Below are positions 32,178-40,761 of a stretch of DNA of 64,000 bases, in pieces. Position 1 is the first letter of the stretch. Each line of letters opens with the position of its first letter. A program made the position numbers and the translations under genes. The notes beneath the pieces were generated by a model. That model searched no databases. It saw only the letters and a list, made by a program, of their open reading frames with translations, and had not been told where the DNA came from. This DNA is from Flagellimonas_A sp039592695 (GTDB lineage Bacteria > Bacteroidota > Bacteroidia > Flavobacteriales > Flavobacteriaceae), in NCBI RefSeq assembly GCF_039592695.1, contig NZ_JBBUTK010000002.1, positions 930,001-994,000 on the forward strand, in the 5' to 3' direction.

Positions 32178-33191
32178 ATGAGGTTACTTCGAATCTTGGC
32201 TTTTCCTGTTTCGTTGGTCTATGCGGCCATCGTTCATCTTCGTAACCTCTTGTATGATGTGGGCTTCTTTCCTTCCAAAAAGTTTACGACACCTACTATC
32301 TGCATCGGAAATTTGAGCACTGGCGGTACCGGTAAGACCCCAATGGTTACTTTTTTATCTGAAATGCTCAAGGATACCTACAAAATAGCATTATTGAGCA
32401 GGGGATACCGAAGAAAATCAAAAGGATTTGTATTGGCAGATGCTGCCTCTACCGTAGCTGATTTGGGTGATGAACCCTTTCAATTGAAGCGGAAGCACGC
32501 TTATTTGACCGTTGTTGTTGATGCGGATAGAAGTAACGGAATTAAAATGTTGGAAGAAAAGGTGAATCCTGATGTCATTTTACTGGATGATGCTTTTCAA
32601 CATCGGAAGGTGCTTCCACAGCTTTCCATTTTACTTACTGCGTACGATGCATTGTACGTTGACGATTGGTATTTGCCGACTGGCAATCTTAGGGATGCAA
32701 AAAACCAATCGAAAAGGGCAGATGTCATTGCGGTCACAAAATGCCCCAACTTGCTTTCAAAAGTGGAAAGGGGTTCCATCCTAAAAAAACTAGGACCAAA
32801 ACACCATCAAAAGGTGATTTTTGGTACGCTTGGCTATTCTGAATTTTTTACGGACGGCAAAACCAAAATTTCCTTTGACGGGATAGAAAACAAAAAATGC
32901 GCCTTGGTCACGGGCATTGCAAATCCTGAACCTCTCGTTAGCCATTTAAAAGGCCTCGGCCTTGTTTTCGAGCACCTTAGATTTGCCGACCATCATTTCT
33001 TTTCTGATAAAGAAATCAATGATTTCAAGGCCTATGAGATTATACTGACGACCGAAAAAGATTATGTCAGATTTGGCGATAGGCTGACAAATGCATTCTA
33101 CCTTGAAATGGGGCATGTTTTTTCGAAAGTGGACACTGAAATATTGAAGAAAGAACTCATTGAGGCAATCAAGCCTCATGACGCACCCTAG
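32178..33191 (+). CDS. lpxK: Tetraacyldisaccharide 4'-kinase
   Basis: A 337-residue inner-membrane-associated kinase that phosphorylates the 4' position of the lipid A disaccharide. The chosen ATG gives MRLLRILAFPVSLVYAAIVHLRN, the usual amphipathic/membrane N-terminus, followed by PTICIGNLSTGGTGKTPM with the Walker A loop, LSRGYRRKSKGF, LGDEPFQLKRK and VILLDDAFQHRKV, all LpxK signatures. The length is standard. A frame start at 32103 adds residues that overlap the divergent nif3 gene and is rejected. The 3' end overlaps the convergent hybrid kinase gene by 23 bp. Presence of LpxK confirms a lipid A-bearing outer membrane. Confidence 0.95.
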   Translation: MRLLRILAFPVSLVYAAIVHLRNLLYDVGFFPSKKFTTPTICIGNLSTGGTGKTPMVTFLSEMLKDTYKIALLSRGYRRKSKGFVLADAASTVADLGDEPFQLKRKHAYLTVVVDADRSNGIKMLEEKVNPDVILLDDAFQHRKVLPQLSILLTAYDALYVDDWYLPTGNLRDAKNQSKRADVIAVTKCPNLLSKVERGSILKKLGPKHHQKVIFGTLGYSEFFTDGKTKISFDGIENKKCALVTGIANPEPLVSHLKGLGLVFEHLRFADHHFFSDKEINDFKAYEIILTTEKDYVRFGDRLTNAFYLEMGHVFSKVDTEILKKELIEAIKPHDAP

Positions 33192-35358
33192 ATTTAAAGA
33201 TATTCTCCCCGATTTTTTGATAGAACACCTCTGGTTTAAAGGGTTTGGTCACCACATCATCACAACCGGCCTCATAGAAACTTTCAAGGCTATCATCTAA
33301 AGAAATGGCCGTAAGGGCTATGATTGGAATTTCTTTATCAAATTTTCTGATCTGTCTGGTAGCTTCCTCGCCACTGATGCCGGGCATGTGAATATCCATC
33401 AGAATGGCATCATAGGTATTGGCCTTGGCCAAATCAATAGCCTCGTTACCGTTGTTGGCAATGTCACTGGTAATTTCTTTTTTGGTAAGCATCTTTTTGG
33501 TGATGACCTGATTGATTTTGTTGTCTTCAACGATTAGAATGTGAAGTCCTTTAAAATCGAATTCCTCAGGATTAAGCTCAAAGGGTATATCAGCAATGAC
33601 CTTGTCCTCCGTCTTTAGATCGAGTTCAAAATAAAACGAACTGCCCTTGCCCAATCGACTGTGCAGTTTGATTTCGCTATTGAACAGTCCCAAAAGACTC
33701 TTGACAATCGTTAAGCCCAATCCGGTACCGCCATACTCCCTGTTAATTTGTATGGATCCCTGTTCGAAACTCTCAAAAATGTTGTTCTGCTGCTCTTCAG
33801 AGATGCCGATACCATCATCTTTCACCTCAAAATATAGCTTTAGGTCATCTTCATCGCGTTCTACCAGTTTTGCGATGACCTCTACTGTACCATTCTTCGT
33901 GAACTTCAGCGCATTGCCCACCAAGTTCATAAATATTTGTGACAGCTTCACGGGGTCGCCCAATAGGGTATCAGGTATTTTTTTGTCGTAATTCAGAACG
34001 ATCTTCGTCTTGTTCTCTTTGGCATTTTGCTGCAATGAATCGATTACATCGGTAAGTACTTTTTTAAGCTTGAACTCTGTGCTCATTATTTCGACCTTGT
34101 CCGCATCAATCTTATTGATTTGAAGGATGTCGTTGATGAAGTTCAATAAATAATCGCCCGAAAATTTGAGTGACTTGAGGTGGTCTTTTTGATGGTCGCT
34201 GGGATTTTCTTCCAACAACAAGTGGGTCAGGCCGGTCACAGCATACAATGGTGTACGTAGCTCGTGGGTAACGGTAGAGAGAAAATTGGTCTTTGCCTTC
34301 ATGGCGGTGACGGCTGAATCTCTTGCCAACTCAAGCTCTTTATTTTTTGTCTGCAGTAGATCGTTTGTTTTGAGCTTGATTTGATTGTTCCTGTAAAGTG
34401 AAACTGCAAGCAATGAAATGATGATGAGAAAGGCAGAGGTCAATATTGAGGTGATTTCAGAACGATTGGCCGATTGGCTCAGTTCTTCTTTTTCTTCCTC
34501 TAATTTTTCAATTTCACCGCTCATATTCTCAAAACGGATTTTATCTGCCGTCTTCGCCTCTATTTTTGTTTTTTCAATGTTGAACAGTGAATCCCTTAAA
34601 GTGAGCAGGCTTTTGTTATGGCCCAGCGATTGGTCAAAGGCACCTAATTCTTCATAATACTTTGATAAAACTTCGTTTGAACGAAGTATTTCCCTGAAAA
34701 ACCCATTTTTGGCGGCCAGTTCCAATGCGGCTTTGGCATGTTTGATGGAATTTTCAAGGTTGGAAAGTTTATAGTTCATTTCAGCCAGTACCAAGTTGGC
34801 TTGGGTAGCGAGGAAGGCTCTTTCTTTATCATCTGCATTGACCAGAAGCGCATTGAGGTTTTTCTCGGCATCCTCATACTTTTCAATGTTCACATAAATT
34901 TTTGCCTCGATCAAAAGAATGTTGTTGTTCAAATTCCGGTCATTGCTCAAGACTTTGGCCTCTTCGAGCATCCGCAATGCCTGATAGTTGTTCTCATCGC
35001 GATAGAGCAACACTGATTCAATATATTTTTTTACGGCTTCCCCATGCGGATACGCAATATCGTTCAAAAGAATGTCGGCACGATCTTTATAGAACAGGGC
35101 GGTTTCCCTATCGTCCAATTCCAAGTGAAGCAACGCAAACCTTAAATGGCAGTCTAACAAGGCTTTTAGGTCTTCATTTTCCTCAGCAAGGGCTTTTGCC
35201 CTGTTCAACGATTCTAAGGCCTTGTCTATTTTATTTTGGTGCTGGTAGGTAAGCACCCTATCAAAGATTTGGTCAATTTCAGAGGTGGGCCGTAGTTTCG
35301 ATTGGGCAAAACTTGGGGATAGCAGTACTGAAAAAAACAGTAACACTATGAAAACCAA
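33169..35358 (-). CDS. Hybrid sensor histidine kinase/response regulator with periplasmic TPR domain
   Basis: A 729-residue membrane kinase. A signal-like segment (residues 1-19) precedes a TPR-type helical sensor (~25-285), one membrane helix (~304-326, TSAFLIIISLLAVSLY), a HisKA domain with the phospho-acceptor His ~365 in VTHELRTPL, a HATPase domain (~470-590, NLVGNALKFT and GTGLGLTIVKSL), and a C-terminal receiver (~612-725) with LIVEDNKINQ and the acceptor Asp ~656 in MDIHMPG. There is no DNA-binding domain, so a phosphorelay to another protein is expected. No ATG is available at the N-terminus: TTG at 35358 is used here, while a CTG at 35385 would add a Lys-containing n-region. GAPDH lies 23 nt upstream on the same strand. 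Confidence 0.9.
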   Translation of the reverse strand: MVFIVLLFFSVLLSPSFAQSKLRPTSEIDQIFDRVLTYQHQNKIDKALESLNRAKALAEENEDLKALLDCHLRFALLHLELDDRETALFYKDRADILLNDIAYPHGEAVKKYIESVLLYRDENNYQALRMLEEAKVLSNDRNLNNNILLIEAKIYVNIEKYEDAEKNLNALLVNADDKERAFLATQANLVLAEMNYKLSNLENSIKHAKAALELAAKNGFFREILRSNEVLSKYYEELGAFDQSLGHNKSLLTLRDSLFNIEKTKIEAKTADKIRFENMSGEIEKLEEEKEELSQSANRSEITSILTSAFLIIISLLAVSLYRNNQIKLKTNDLLQTKNKELELARDSAVTAMKAKTNFLSTVTHELRTPLYAVTGLTHLLLEENPSDHQKDHLKSLKFSGDYLLNFINDILQINKIDADKVEIMSTEFKLKKVLTDVIDSLQQNAKENKTKIVLNYDKKIPDTLLGDPVKLSQIFMNLVGNALKFTKNGTVEVIAKLVERDEDDLKLYFEVKDDGIGISEEQQNNIFESFEQGSIQINREYGGTGLGLTIVKSLLGLFNSEIKLHSRLGKGSSFYFELDLKTEDKVIADIPFELNPEEFDFKGLHILIVEDNKINQVITKKMLTKKEITSDIANNGNEAIDLAKANTYDAILMDIHMPGISGEEATRQIRKFDKEIPIIALTAISLDDSLESFYEAGCDDVVTKPFKPEVFYQKIGENIFKSRVRHEA

Positions 35359-35381
35359 GGTTTTATTAAAAAAAGTCGCAG

Positions 35382-36392
35382 TCAGATGTATTTTTTTTCT
35401 ATAAGCAAAGCTATCAAATCAATTAACCTTGAGCAATAACCGGTCTCATTGTCATACCAACCAATGGTTTTGACCATTTTTCCTATTACAGAAGTCATCT
35501 CTGAATCAAACGTACAAGAGTAAGAACTATTGTTTATATCGATGGACACTATGGGCGCATCAGTATACTGCAAAATACCCTTCAAACCGTTCTCTGCCTG
35601 TTCTTTGAAAGCATGGTTTATTTCAGTTATCGAGGTATTCTTTTTTACGTTGAACGTAATATCGGTCAATGACCCATTGGGCACGGGCACCCTGATGCCA
35701 CAACCGCCTATTACGGTTGAAAGATTGGGAAAAATTTTGGTCAGTGCTTTTGCGGCCCCTGTGGTAGTCGGAATTATGGATTGTGAAGCAGCCCTCGCCC
35801 TTCGTAAATCATGGTGCGGTCGGTCATGCAGGCTTTGGTCTGACGTGTAAGAATGTATCGTCGTAATGTACGCTTGTTCGATACCGCATAATTCTTGGAT
35901 CACCTTTATCATCGGTGCAGCACTGTTGGTTGTGCACGAGGCGTTCGATATAATCAAATCTTCTTCTTCAATCAAATGCTCATTGACCCCCAAGACCACC
36001 ATTTTGATGGTCTCATCAACGGGTGGAACACTCAGGATCACCTTTTTGGCCCCATTTTCAACATGGTGATTTAATTCGGTCCTGGTTTTGAATTTTCCCG
36101 ATGCTTCAACAACCAGGTCAACTTCCGCTTTTTTCCAAATGATTTCTTTGGGATGTGTATGATCGGTGACCTCGATTTTCTTCCCATCCACTAAAAGGTG
36201 ATTGTTTTCTGAAGTGACGGAAGCCTTGAAAATACCGTGTATGCTATCGTATTTCAGCAAATGCGCCAATGTAGTCAAATGACCGATGTCATTGACAGCG
36301 ACCACCTCGATATGGGGATGCCCATACAGCAATCGAAAAAGCGTTCTGCCGATACGACCGAAACCATTGATGCCGATTCGGAGCTTTTTCAT
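35382..36392 (-). CDS. Type I glyceraldehyde-3-phosphate dehydrogenase (GapA/GapB-like)
   Basis: A 336-residue NAD-dependent dehydrogenase. Signatures: INGFGRIGRTLFRL (Rossmann), VNDIGHLTTLAHLLKYDSIHG with the NAD-selective Asp, and the catalytic SNASCTTN with its Cys; His in the HSYTSDQSLHDRPHHDL segment, then LRRARAASQSIIPTTTGAAKA and WYDNETGYC. The HSYTSDQ variant instead of HAYTGDQ resembles the GapB/erythrose-4-phosphate dehydrogenase branch, so it may be the gluconeogenic or second GAPDH rather than the main glycolytic one. It is not next to pgk or tpiA. A 37-nt gap separates it from lipA upstream, and the hybrid kinase follows. Confidence 0.93.
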   Translation of the reverse strand: MKKLRIGINGFGRIGRTLFRLLYGHPHIEVVAVNDIGHLTTLAHLLKYDSIHGIFKASVTSENNHLLVDGKKIEVTDHTHPKEIIWKKAEVDLVVEASGKFKTRTELNHHVENGAKKVILSVPPVDETIKMVVLGVNEHLIEEEDLIISNASCTTNSAAPMIKVIQELCGIEQAYITTIHSYTSDQSLHDRPHHDLRRARAASQSIIPTTTGAAKALTKIFPNLSTVIGGCGIRVPVPNGSLTDITFNVKKNTSITEINHAFKEQAENGLKGILQYTDAPIVSIDINNSSYSCTFDSEMTSVIGKMVKTIGWYDNETGYCSRLIDLIALLIEKKYI

Positions 36393-36429
36393 GAGTAATA
36401 GGAGTTTTGGGAAAAATTAAATACTAACG

Positions 36430-37314
36430 CTAATGAATGTGTTTGTGGGCCTTGTAGGATGAGCGTACCAGTGCCCCACTTTCAATATGCCTGAAGCCCA
36501 TATCCAACCCGATGGCTTCGTATTTTTTGAACTGCTCGGGAAGAATGAATTCTTTGACGGGCAGGTGTTTTTTTGAGGGTTGCAGATACTGCCCAATGGT
36601 GACCACATCGACATCAACGTTGCGCAGATCACGCAGGGTTTCGATAACCTCGTCCTCAGTTTCGCCCAAGCCCAGCATAATGCCTGATTTGGTGCGGTTG
36701 GCACCGTTTCTTTTCAAATAGTCCAAAGCGGCAAGGCTTCGGTCATATTTAGCCTGAATGCGCACTTCACGTGTCAACCTTCTGACTGTTTCCATATTGT
36801 GTGAAATCACTTCTGGGGCGACAGCCAAAATTCTGTCCAAATGTGATTCGATTCCCTGAAAATCAGGAATCAAGGTTTCAAGTGTGGTTTCGGGGTTCAT
36901 GCGTCTGATGGCCTTAACCGTTTCTGCCCAAATTATGGAGCCCATATCTTTCAAATCATCGCGGTCAACAGAAGTGACCACCGCATGTTTGATGCCCATG
37001 ATTTTGATGGAGCGGGCCACTTTTTCAGGTTCTGCCCAATCGACACTCTCTGGGCGACCGGTCTTCACCCCACAAAAACCACATGAGCGTGTACAGATAT
37101 TGCCCAAAATCATGAACGTGGCCGTACCCTCGCCCCAGCATTCACCCATATTGGGGCAGCTGCCCGAAGTGCAGATGGTGTGCAGGTCATACTTATCGAC
37201 CAAACCTCTTAACTGGGTATACTTTTTTCCGGTGGGGAGCTTGACCCTCAACCACTTGGGTTTCCCTTTCGGGGGCATCACATGTTCGGCAGTCTCAGTG
37301 CTCATAGTTTTCAT
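36430..37314 (-). CDS. lipA: Lipoyl synthase
   Basis: A 294-residue radical SAM enzyme that inserts two sulfurs into octanoyl-protein to make the lipoyl cofactor. The auxiliary cluster Cys are C48, C53 and C59 (CTSGSCPNMGEC); the radical SAM Cys are C74, C78 and C81 (CTRSCGFC). GVKTGRPESVDWAEP and the C-terminal RSSYKAHKH, with the conserved Arg-Ser-Ser-Tyr, complete the family match. I start at ATG 37314; ATG 37305 is also possible, while a TTG at 37323 lies at the predicted transcription start and is unlikely. A TATATTTG box lies 12 nt upstream. Confidence 0.96.
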   Translation of the reverse strand: MKTMSTETAEHVMPPKGKPKWLRVKLPTGKKYTQLRGLVDKYDLHTICTSGSCPNMGECWGEGTATFMILGNICTRSCGFCGVKTGRPESVDWAEPEKVARSIKIMGIKHAVVTSVDRDDLKDMGSIIWAETVKAIRRMNPETTLETLIPDFQGIESHLDRILAVAPEVISHNMETVRRLTREVRIQAKYDRSLAALDYLKRNGANRTKSGIMLGLGETEDEVIETLRDLRNVDVDVVTIGQYLQPSKKHLPVKEFILPEQFKKYEAIGLDMGFRHIESGALVRSSYKAHKHIH

Positions 37315-37326
37315 TTGAACCAACTA

Positions 37327-37334
37327 CAAATATA
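37327..37334 (-). promoter_or_regulatory. Candidate -7 box (TATATTTG) for lipA
   Basis: Minus-strand TATATTTG matches TAnnTTTG, in the 44-nt gap after the ECF sigma gene. No -33 TTTG at 19 nt. Confidence 0.5.
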
Positions 37335-37358
37335 CGGATTGCAGTTTGAAAGCAGTAT

Positions 37359-37925
37359 TTAGGATTTCTTGTTCTTGATAATCTCTGCAAGCAATTTTTT
37401 TGCCCTCAATAGTTTGACTTTGATGTTGTTAACGGGTTCATCGAGTACAGTTGCGATTTCTGCATAAGTGAGTTCGTTAAAGTATCTCAGGTTGATGACC
37501 TTTTGGTAGTGGGGCTTCAATTTTTTGATATGTTGCAGCAGATTGGCCAGGTTTTGCTCGATGATGAGCTGGTCTTCTACAGACGGACTTTCATCAAGTA
37601 CTTTTTTGACGGCATCCCCATGGGAATCCATCTCATCTAAAATATTCTTTTTTCGCTTCCTGATGAGGTCTACGTGCAAATTCTTCGAAATGGTGATGAG
37701 CCATGTTTTGAATCCATAGGTATCGTCGTAAGTATCAATTTTATCGAATGCCCGTGAAAAGGTTCTTATGGTGATGTCTTCGGCATCGTTTTCGTTTTTG
37801 GTACGCAATAGCTGAAAACCATAGACATCGCCCCAGAATGTGTCCAAAAGTGTACTGAAGGCAATTTGATTGCCCGCTTTGGCCTTTTCGATGGTTTCCT
37901 TTAAGATAGCTTCGGATTTATCCAA
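37359..37925 (-). CDS. ECF-type RNA polymerase sigma factor
   Basis: A 188-residue sigma factor. Region 2 spans ~20-90 (FWGDVYGFQLLRTKNENDAEDITIRTFSRAF cited by its core DAEDITIRTF, and YGFKTWLITISKNLHVDLIRK). Region 4 spans ~120-180 (LKPHYQKVINLRYFNELTYAEIATVL with the helix-turn-helix, then VNNIKVKLLRAKKLL). The start is a TTG at 37925: no in-frame ATG lies between it and the preceding gene. It has no obvious anti-sigma gene beside it; the upstream neighbour is a small Cys-rich membrane protein. The closest anti-sigma gene at 38.2 kb overlaps another sigma factor. Confidence 0.9.
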   Translation of the reverse strand: MDKSEAILKETIEKAKAGNQIAFSTLLDTFWGDVYGFQLLRTKNENDAEDITIRTFSRAFDKIDTYDDTYGFKTWLITISKNLHVDLIRKRKKNILDEMDSHGDAVKKVLDESPSVEDQLIIEQNLANLLQHIKKLKPHYQKVINLRYFNELTYAEIATVLDEPVNNIKVKLLRAKKLLAEIIKNKKS

Positions 37926-37958
37926 GAAAGTGTTTTTGCAGCCTCTGATGGAACGGCA

Positions 37959-38165
37959 TCAACCTGCGCTTACGGTATCTTTTTTGCATTCTTGTTCATC
38001 GGGCAATTTGCCGCAGTAGCTACATGCTTCGCCATCTTTGTTGAGAAACGGGCTTTGACTGGCGCAGGTACCTGCGAATTCACCGTCTTTTTTTGCCCAG
38101 ATTTTGATGGCTATTCCTGCGAATGCGAACGCTAAAAGTGCTATGGTGAGTAATATAAGTTCCAT
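37959..38165 (-). CDS. Small single-helix cysteine-rich membrane protein (NqrM/DUF539-like)
   Basis: A 68-residue protein starting at ATG 38165 (MELILLTIALLAFAFAGIAIK), which is one membrane helix. After it come KKDGEFAGTCASQSPFLNKDGEACSYCGK, here named by its pattern: a Cys after GEFxGTC, then EAC and YCGK, giving three closely spaced Cys plus a fourth in QECKK. The layout (one N-terminal helix then a Cys cluster) resembles NqrM, a maturation factor that delivers iron to the Na+-NQR complex, but the match is only by pattern and no nqr genes are in view. A TTG 15 nt upstream is inside the promoter box. Confidence 0.6.
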   Translation of the reverse strand: MELILLTIALLAFAFAGIAIKIWAKKDGEFAGTCASQSPFLNKDGEACSYCGKLPDEQECKKDTVSAG

Positions 38166-38177
38166 CTGCTTTTGTTG

Positions 38178-38185
38178 CAAAGGTA
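38178..38185 (-). promoter_or_regulatory. Candidate -7 box (TACCTTTG) for the small Cys-rich membrane protein
   Basis: Minus-strand TACCTTTG matches TAnnTTTG and lies directly after the T run of the upstream terminator, 12 nt before the ATG at 38165. Confidence 0.5.
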
Positions 38186-38187
38186 AA

Positions 38188-38210
38188 AAACCCCTGGCGA
38201 AGCAGGGGTC
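38188..38210 (-). terminator. Rho-independent terminator after the anti-sigma gene
   Basis: CCCCTG (38191-38196) pairs with CAGGGG (38203-38208), and the minus strand continues into six T. Confidence 0.8.
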
Positions 38211-38235
38211 TGTTTACAGTTATTTTGGCAGAATA

Positions 38236-38997
38236 TCAGTAATTGATATTGGCGACAATGTTTTCTACCGAAGGAGCATCATTGCCACCTTCTGGCTCAA
38301 TGGTGATATAGCCCACGGCATTCTGGTCAGAGTAGGGCAGCGCCAACAAATTTTCTTTGTCTTCAAACTGCTTTATGATGCCAAGGTTCACAAGCTCGCC
38401 GTTCACCTCTGCCCACATTTGGTAGCATTGATCTTCAGGAAGCTGTGGCAAATTGCTGACATTGATATACGATAGCTTTTTTACTGGATTTACGTAGGCC
38501 ACTGCCTTCAGGTCTTTTGCCTTGCGATTTCCGTTGACATTGTATTTCTTGGTGTTCGGGTTGTTCAGCACGATGTATTGGTTTCTCAAGTCTTCGAGCT
38601 GCACTTTCATGTCTTCTTCGAGATTCTTTATTTTATTGTTGACCAAGGTGTTCTTCTGCTGCAGTTCTTGGTTCTGGTTCCAGAAAAAATAGGAAGACCC
38701 TGCAAAGACCATGGCCACGATACTGGCGGCGACAGCCCAACGATAGAATTTTCTACGGCCGGCCCTTTCATTGCGAATTCTGTTCAGAATACGTTCTTTG
38801 AGCCCCTCGGGTGTCTTTCTCGCGTGCATCTTGGCAAATACCTCAAGATTTTCTTGAAGTTCATCATAAGCCTTGCGTACTTCTGGATACATGGCGATGT
38901 AGCGCTCTACCCTGAGTGCTTCTTCGGTTGAGGTCTCACCCAATAGGTATTTTTCCAACAGGTCAGATGCTAAAAAAGAATGTATTTTTTCTTTCAT
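38236..38997 (-). CDS. Anti-sigma factor, RskA/anti-sigma-K family
   Basis: A 253-residue single-pass membrane protein. The cytoplasmic N-terminal ~90 residues (LLEKYLLGETSTEEALRVERYIAMYPEVRKAYDEL) are the sigma-binding anti-sigma domain. One membrane helix lies at ~85-108 (WAVAASIVAMVFAGSSYFF), followed by a coiled-coil linker and a periplasmic RskA domain (~150-253) with DQCYQMWAEVNGELVNLGI and YITIEPEGGNDAP motifs. It overlaps the sigma gene by 4 nt (ATGA) in the normal sigma/anti-sigma arrangement. Regulated proteolysis would release the sigma factor. A terminator and new promoter follow, so the module is a two-gene unit. Confidence 0.92.
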   Translation of the reverse strand: MKEKIHSFLASDLLEKYLLGETSTEEALRVERYIAMYPEVRKAYDELQENLEVFAKMHARKTPEGLKERILNRIRNERAGRRKFYRWAVAASIVAMVFAGSSYFFWNQNQELQQKNTLVNNKIKNLEEDMKVQLEDLRNQYIVLNNPNTKKYNVNGNRKAKDLKAVAYVNPVKKLSYINVSNLPQLPEDQCYQMWAEVNGELVNLGIIKQFEDKENLLALPYSDQNAVGYITIEPEGGNDAPSVENIVANINY

Positions 38998-39560
38998 GAT
39001 ATCATACTTAAAATAAGAAGAACCAATGTTGGGGCATCATAAATCTTTCGCAATTCCCTGAGACCGATTTTCAACCTTGATTTGATGGTTCCAAGGGGAA
39101 TATCCAGCTCATCGCTGGCCTCTTGCTGTGTCATTCCCTGAAAAAATAAGGCATCAAGCACAATTTGGTACTTTGGCTCTATCTTTTCCAGGTTCTCCTG
39201 AATGTCTAAAAACTCTGGTCGGGTGGTACTCACACCCAGATTATATACGTCTGAAACATCAATTTGGATTTCTTTATCCGATTTTGTGTTCGCACTCCGC
39301 AACTTGTCAATGGCCGTATTACGGGTAATCCGAAAGAGCCATGTGAACAACTTTGCCTTTGACGAATCGTAAGCATCGGCATTTTTCCAGATTTTGATAA
39401 AGCTCTCCTGTAATACATCTTGTGCCAATGCATCATCTCTTACCACCTTGTGGGCAACGCCATATAAGGTGTCGCCATAGTTGTCATAGAGCAGTGAAAT
39501 CGCTTTTTCGTTGCGTTCTGCGAGTAATTCGACGATGTGTTTTTCAAGTAGTGTGCTCAT
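38994..39560 (-). CDS. ECF RNA polymerase sigma factor (SigK-like) paired with anti-sigma factor
   Basis: A 188-residue sigma factor. Region 2 (~20-95) has LLYDNYGDTLYGVAHKVV, AQDVLQESFIKIW and KLFTWLFRITRNTAIDKLR. Region 4 (~115-175) has LEKIEPKYQIVLDALFFQGMTQQEASDEL and IPLGTIKSRLKIGLRELRKI; I cite these as adjoining segments. It ends 4 nt inside the anti-sigma gene. ECF factors of this type with RskA partners answer envelope or oxidative stress. A good -7 box (TACTTTTG) lies 28 nt upstream of the ATG, possibly read by the housekeeping sigma. Confidence 0.93.
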   Translation of the reverse strand: MSTLLEKHIVELLAERNEKAISLLYDNYGDTLYGVAHKVVRDDALAQDVLQESFIKIWKNADAYDSSKAKLFTWLFRITRNTAIDKLRSANTKSDKEIQIDVSDVYNLGVSTTRPEFLDIQENLEKIEPKYQIVLDALFFQGMTQQEASDELDIPLGTIKSRLKIGLRELRKIYDAPTLVLLILSMIS

Positions 39561-39588
39561 TCAAGAAAAAAATACCCGCTAAAAAATC

Positions 39589-39596
39589 CAAAAGTA
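39589..39596 (-). promoter_or_regulatory. Candidate -7 box (TACTTTTG) for the sigma/anti-sigma unit
   Basis: Minus-strand TACTTTTG matches TAnnTTTG. A TTAC lies 19 nt upstream, only a partial -33 match. Confidence 0.5.
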
Positions 39597-39714
39597 TTCT
39601 TTGGGCGTATATAAGGTAACGCTAAAATATAAAATTGATTATATGATTGGCGTTGTGAATACGAAAGCATAAAAATTTACTTCGTATATAAATTTTTGGT
39701 TAGTTTGGTTTGGT

Positions 39715-39748
39715 ATAACCCCTGTAATCTCTCAGATACAGGGGTTAT
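39715..39748. terminator. Hairpin overlapping the murB stop codon
   Basis: A 12-bp stem (39715-39726 with 39737-39748) around a 10-nt loop. On the plus strand it is followed by TTTTA; on the minus strand no T run follows, so its activity as murB terminator is uncertain. Confidence 0.55.
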
Positions 39749-40761
39749 TTTATGATGTTCACTTCTGGTTTGAGCTCAACGCCAAATTCTTTTTTGACTG
39801 TTTTTTGAATGTCACGGGCCAAGCTTAAAAGTTCTTTACCAGTGGCATTGCCATAATTTACCAATACCAATGCCTGCCTGTCATGTACCCCGGCATCACC
39901 TATCCTTTTTCCTTTGAACCCGCATTGCTCTATCAACCATCCCGCAGGAATTTTTATGGTATCATCACTGGTCTCGTAGAAAGGCATATCAGGATGCGCT
40001 TTTTGCAGTTTTTCAAATTTGTTTCTTCCCACCACTGGGTTTTTAAAAAAACTGCCACTGTTGCCTATCTCTTTAGGGTCGGGCAACTTGCTCTGGCGGA
40101 TGGCGATGACCGCATTTGAAATGTCTTTTATCGTGGGGTGTACAATATTCTGCCGGTGCAGTTCTTGTTCAATGGCACCGTAGGATGTGTTCAATTGGTG
40201 ATCTTGCTTGGTCAGTTTTAGCTTTACGGATGTAATGATGTAATTGCCCTTTTCCTCATTTTTGAAAATGGATTCTCGATAACCAAACTGACAGGCATCT
40301 TTATCGAACTCCAATAACTCACCGCTCTTAACGTTCATGGCCTCACAGCTCACAAAGACATCTTTGAGCTCAACGCCATAGGCACCAATGTTCTGTATGG
40401 GAGCCGTACCTACGTTACCGGGAATCAGCGACAGGTTTTCAAGGCCTCCGTATCCCCTTTCCAAAGCCCACAATACAAGCCCATGCCAATTTTCACCGGC
40501 CATTGCCTTGATAATGACCTCATTTTCTGTCTCTTCAACAACAGAAACTCCCTTGAGATTAATGAAGACCACCAGCGCCTCAATGTCTTTGGCAAGCAGC
40601 ATATTGCTGCCACCGCTCAAGATAAAATGTTCTGGATAGGCGGTGAGCTCCAACACTTTTTGAAGTTGTAAAAGGCTGGTTATCTCAACAAAAAAGCGCG
40701 CTTTGACATCAATGCCAAAGGTATTGTATGTTTTAAGGGATATGTTTTCTACAATATTCAA
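39745..40761 (-). CDS. murB: UDP-N-acetylenolpyruvoylglucosamine reductase
   Basis: A 338-residue FAD enzyme that reduces UDP-GlcNAc-enolpyruvate to UDP-MurNAc in peptidoglycan synthesis. The FAD-binding motif LSGGSNMLL (~45), the LSLIPGNVGTAPIQNIGAYG segment cited by its core GNVGTAPIQNIGAYG, the GYRESIFK motif that marks type I MurB, the acid-base Ser in GNSGSFFKNP and the C-terminal Glu in KPEVNII are all visible. It starts at TTG, whose last bases overlap the TGA of the upstream aminotransferase gene (TTGA). The length agrees with type I enzymes. Confidence 0.95.
   Translation of the reverse strand: MNIVENISLKTYNTFGIDVKARFFVEITSLLQLQKVLELTAYPEHFILSGGSNMLLAKDIEALVVFINLKGVSVVEETENEVIIKAMAGENWHGLVLWALERGYGGLENLSLIPGNVGTAPIQNIGAYGVELKDVFVSCEAMNVKSGELLEFDKDACQFGYRESIFKNEEKGNYIITSVKLKLTKQDHQLNTSYGAIEQELHRQNIVHPTIKDISNAVIAIRQSKLPDPKEIGNSGSFFKNPVVGRNKFEKLQKAHPDMPFYETSDDTIKIPAGWLIEQCGFKGKRIGDAGVHDRQALVLVNYGNATGKELLSLARDIQKTVKKEFGVELKPEVNIIK

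Noticed and set aside
39597..39714. Small RNA or riboswitch upstream of the sigma/anti-sigma unit.
   Set aside because: AT-rich with no stable fold other than the hairpin at the murB end; nothing matches a known riboswitch.
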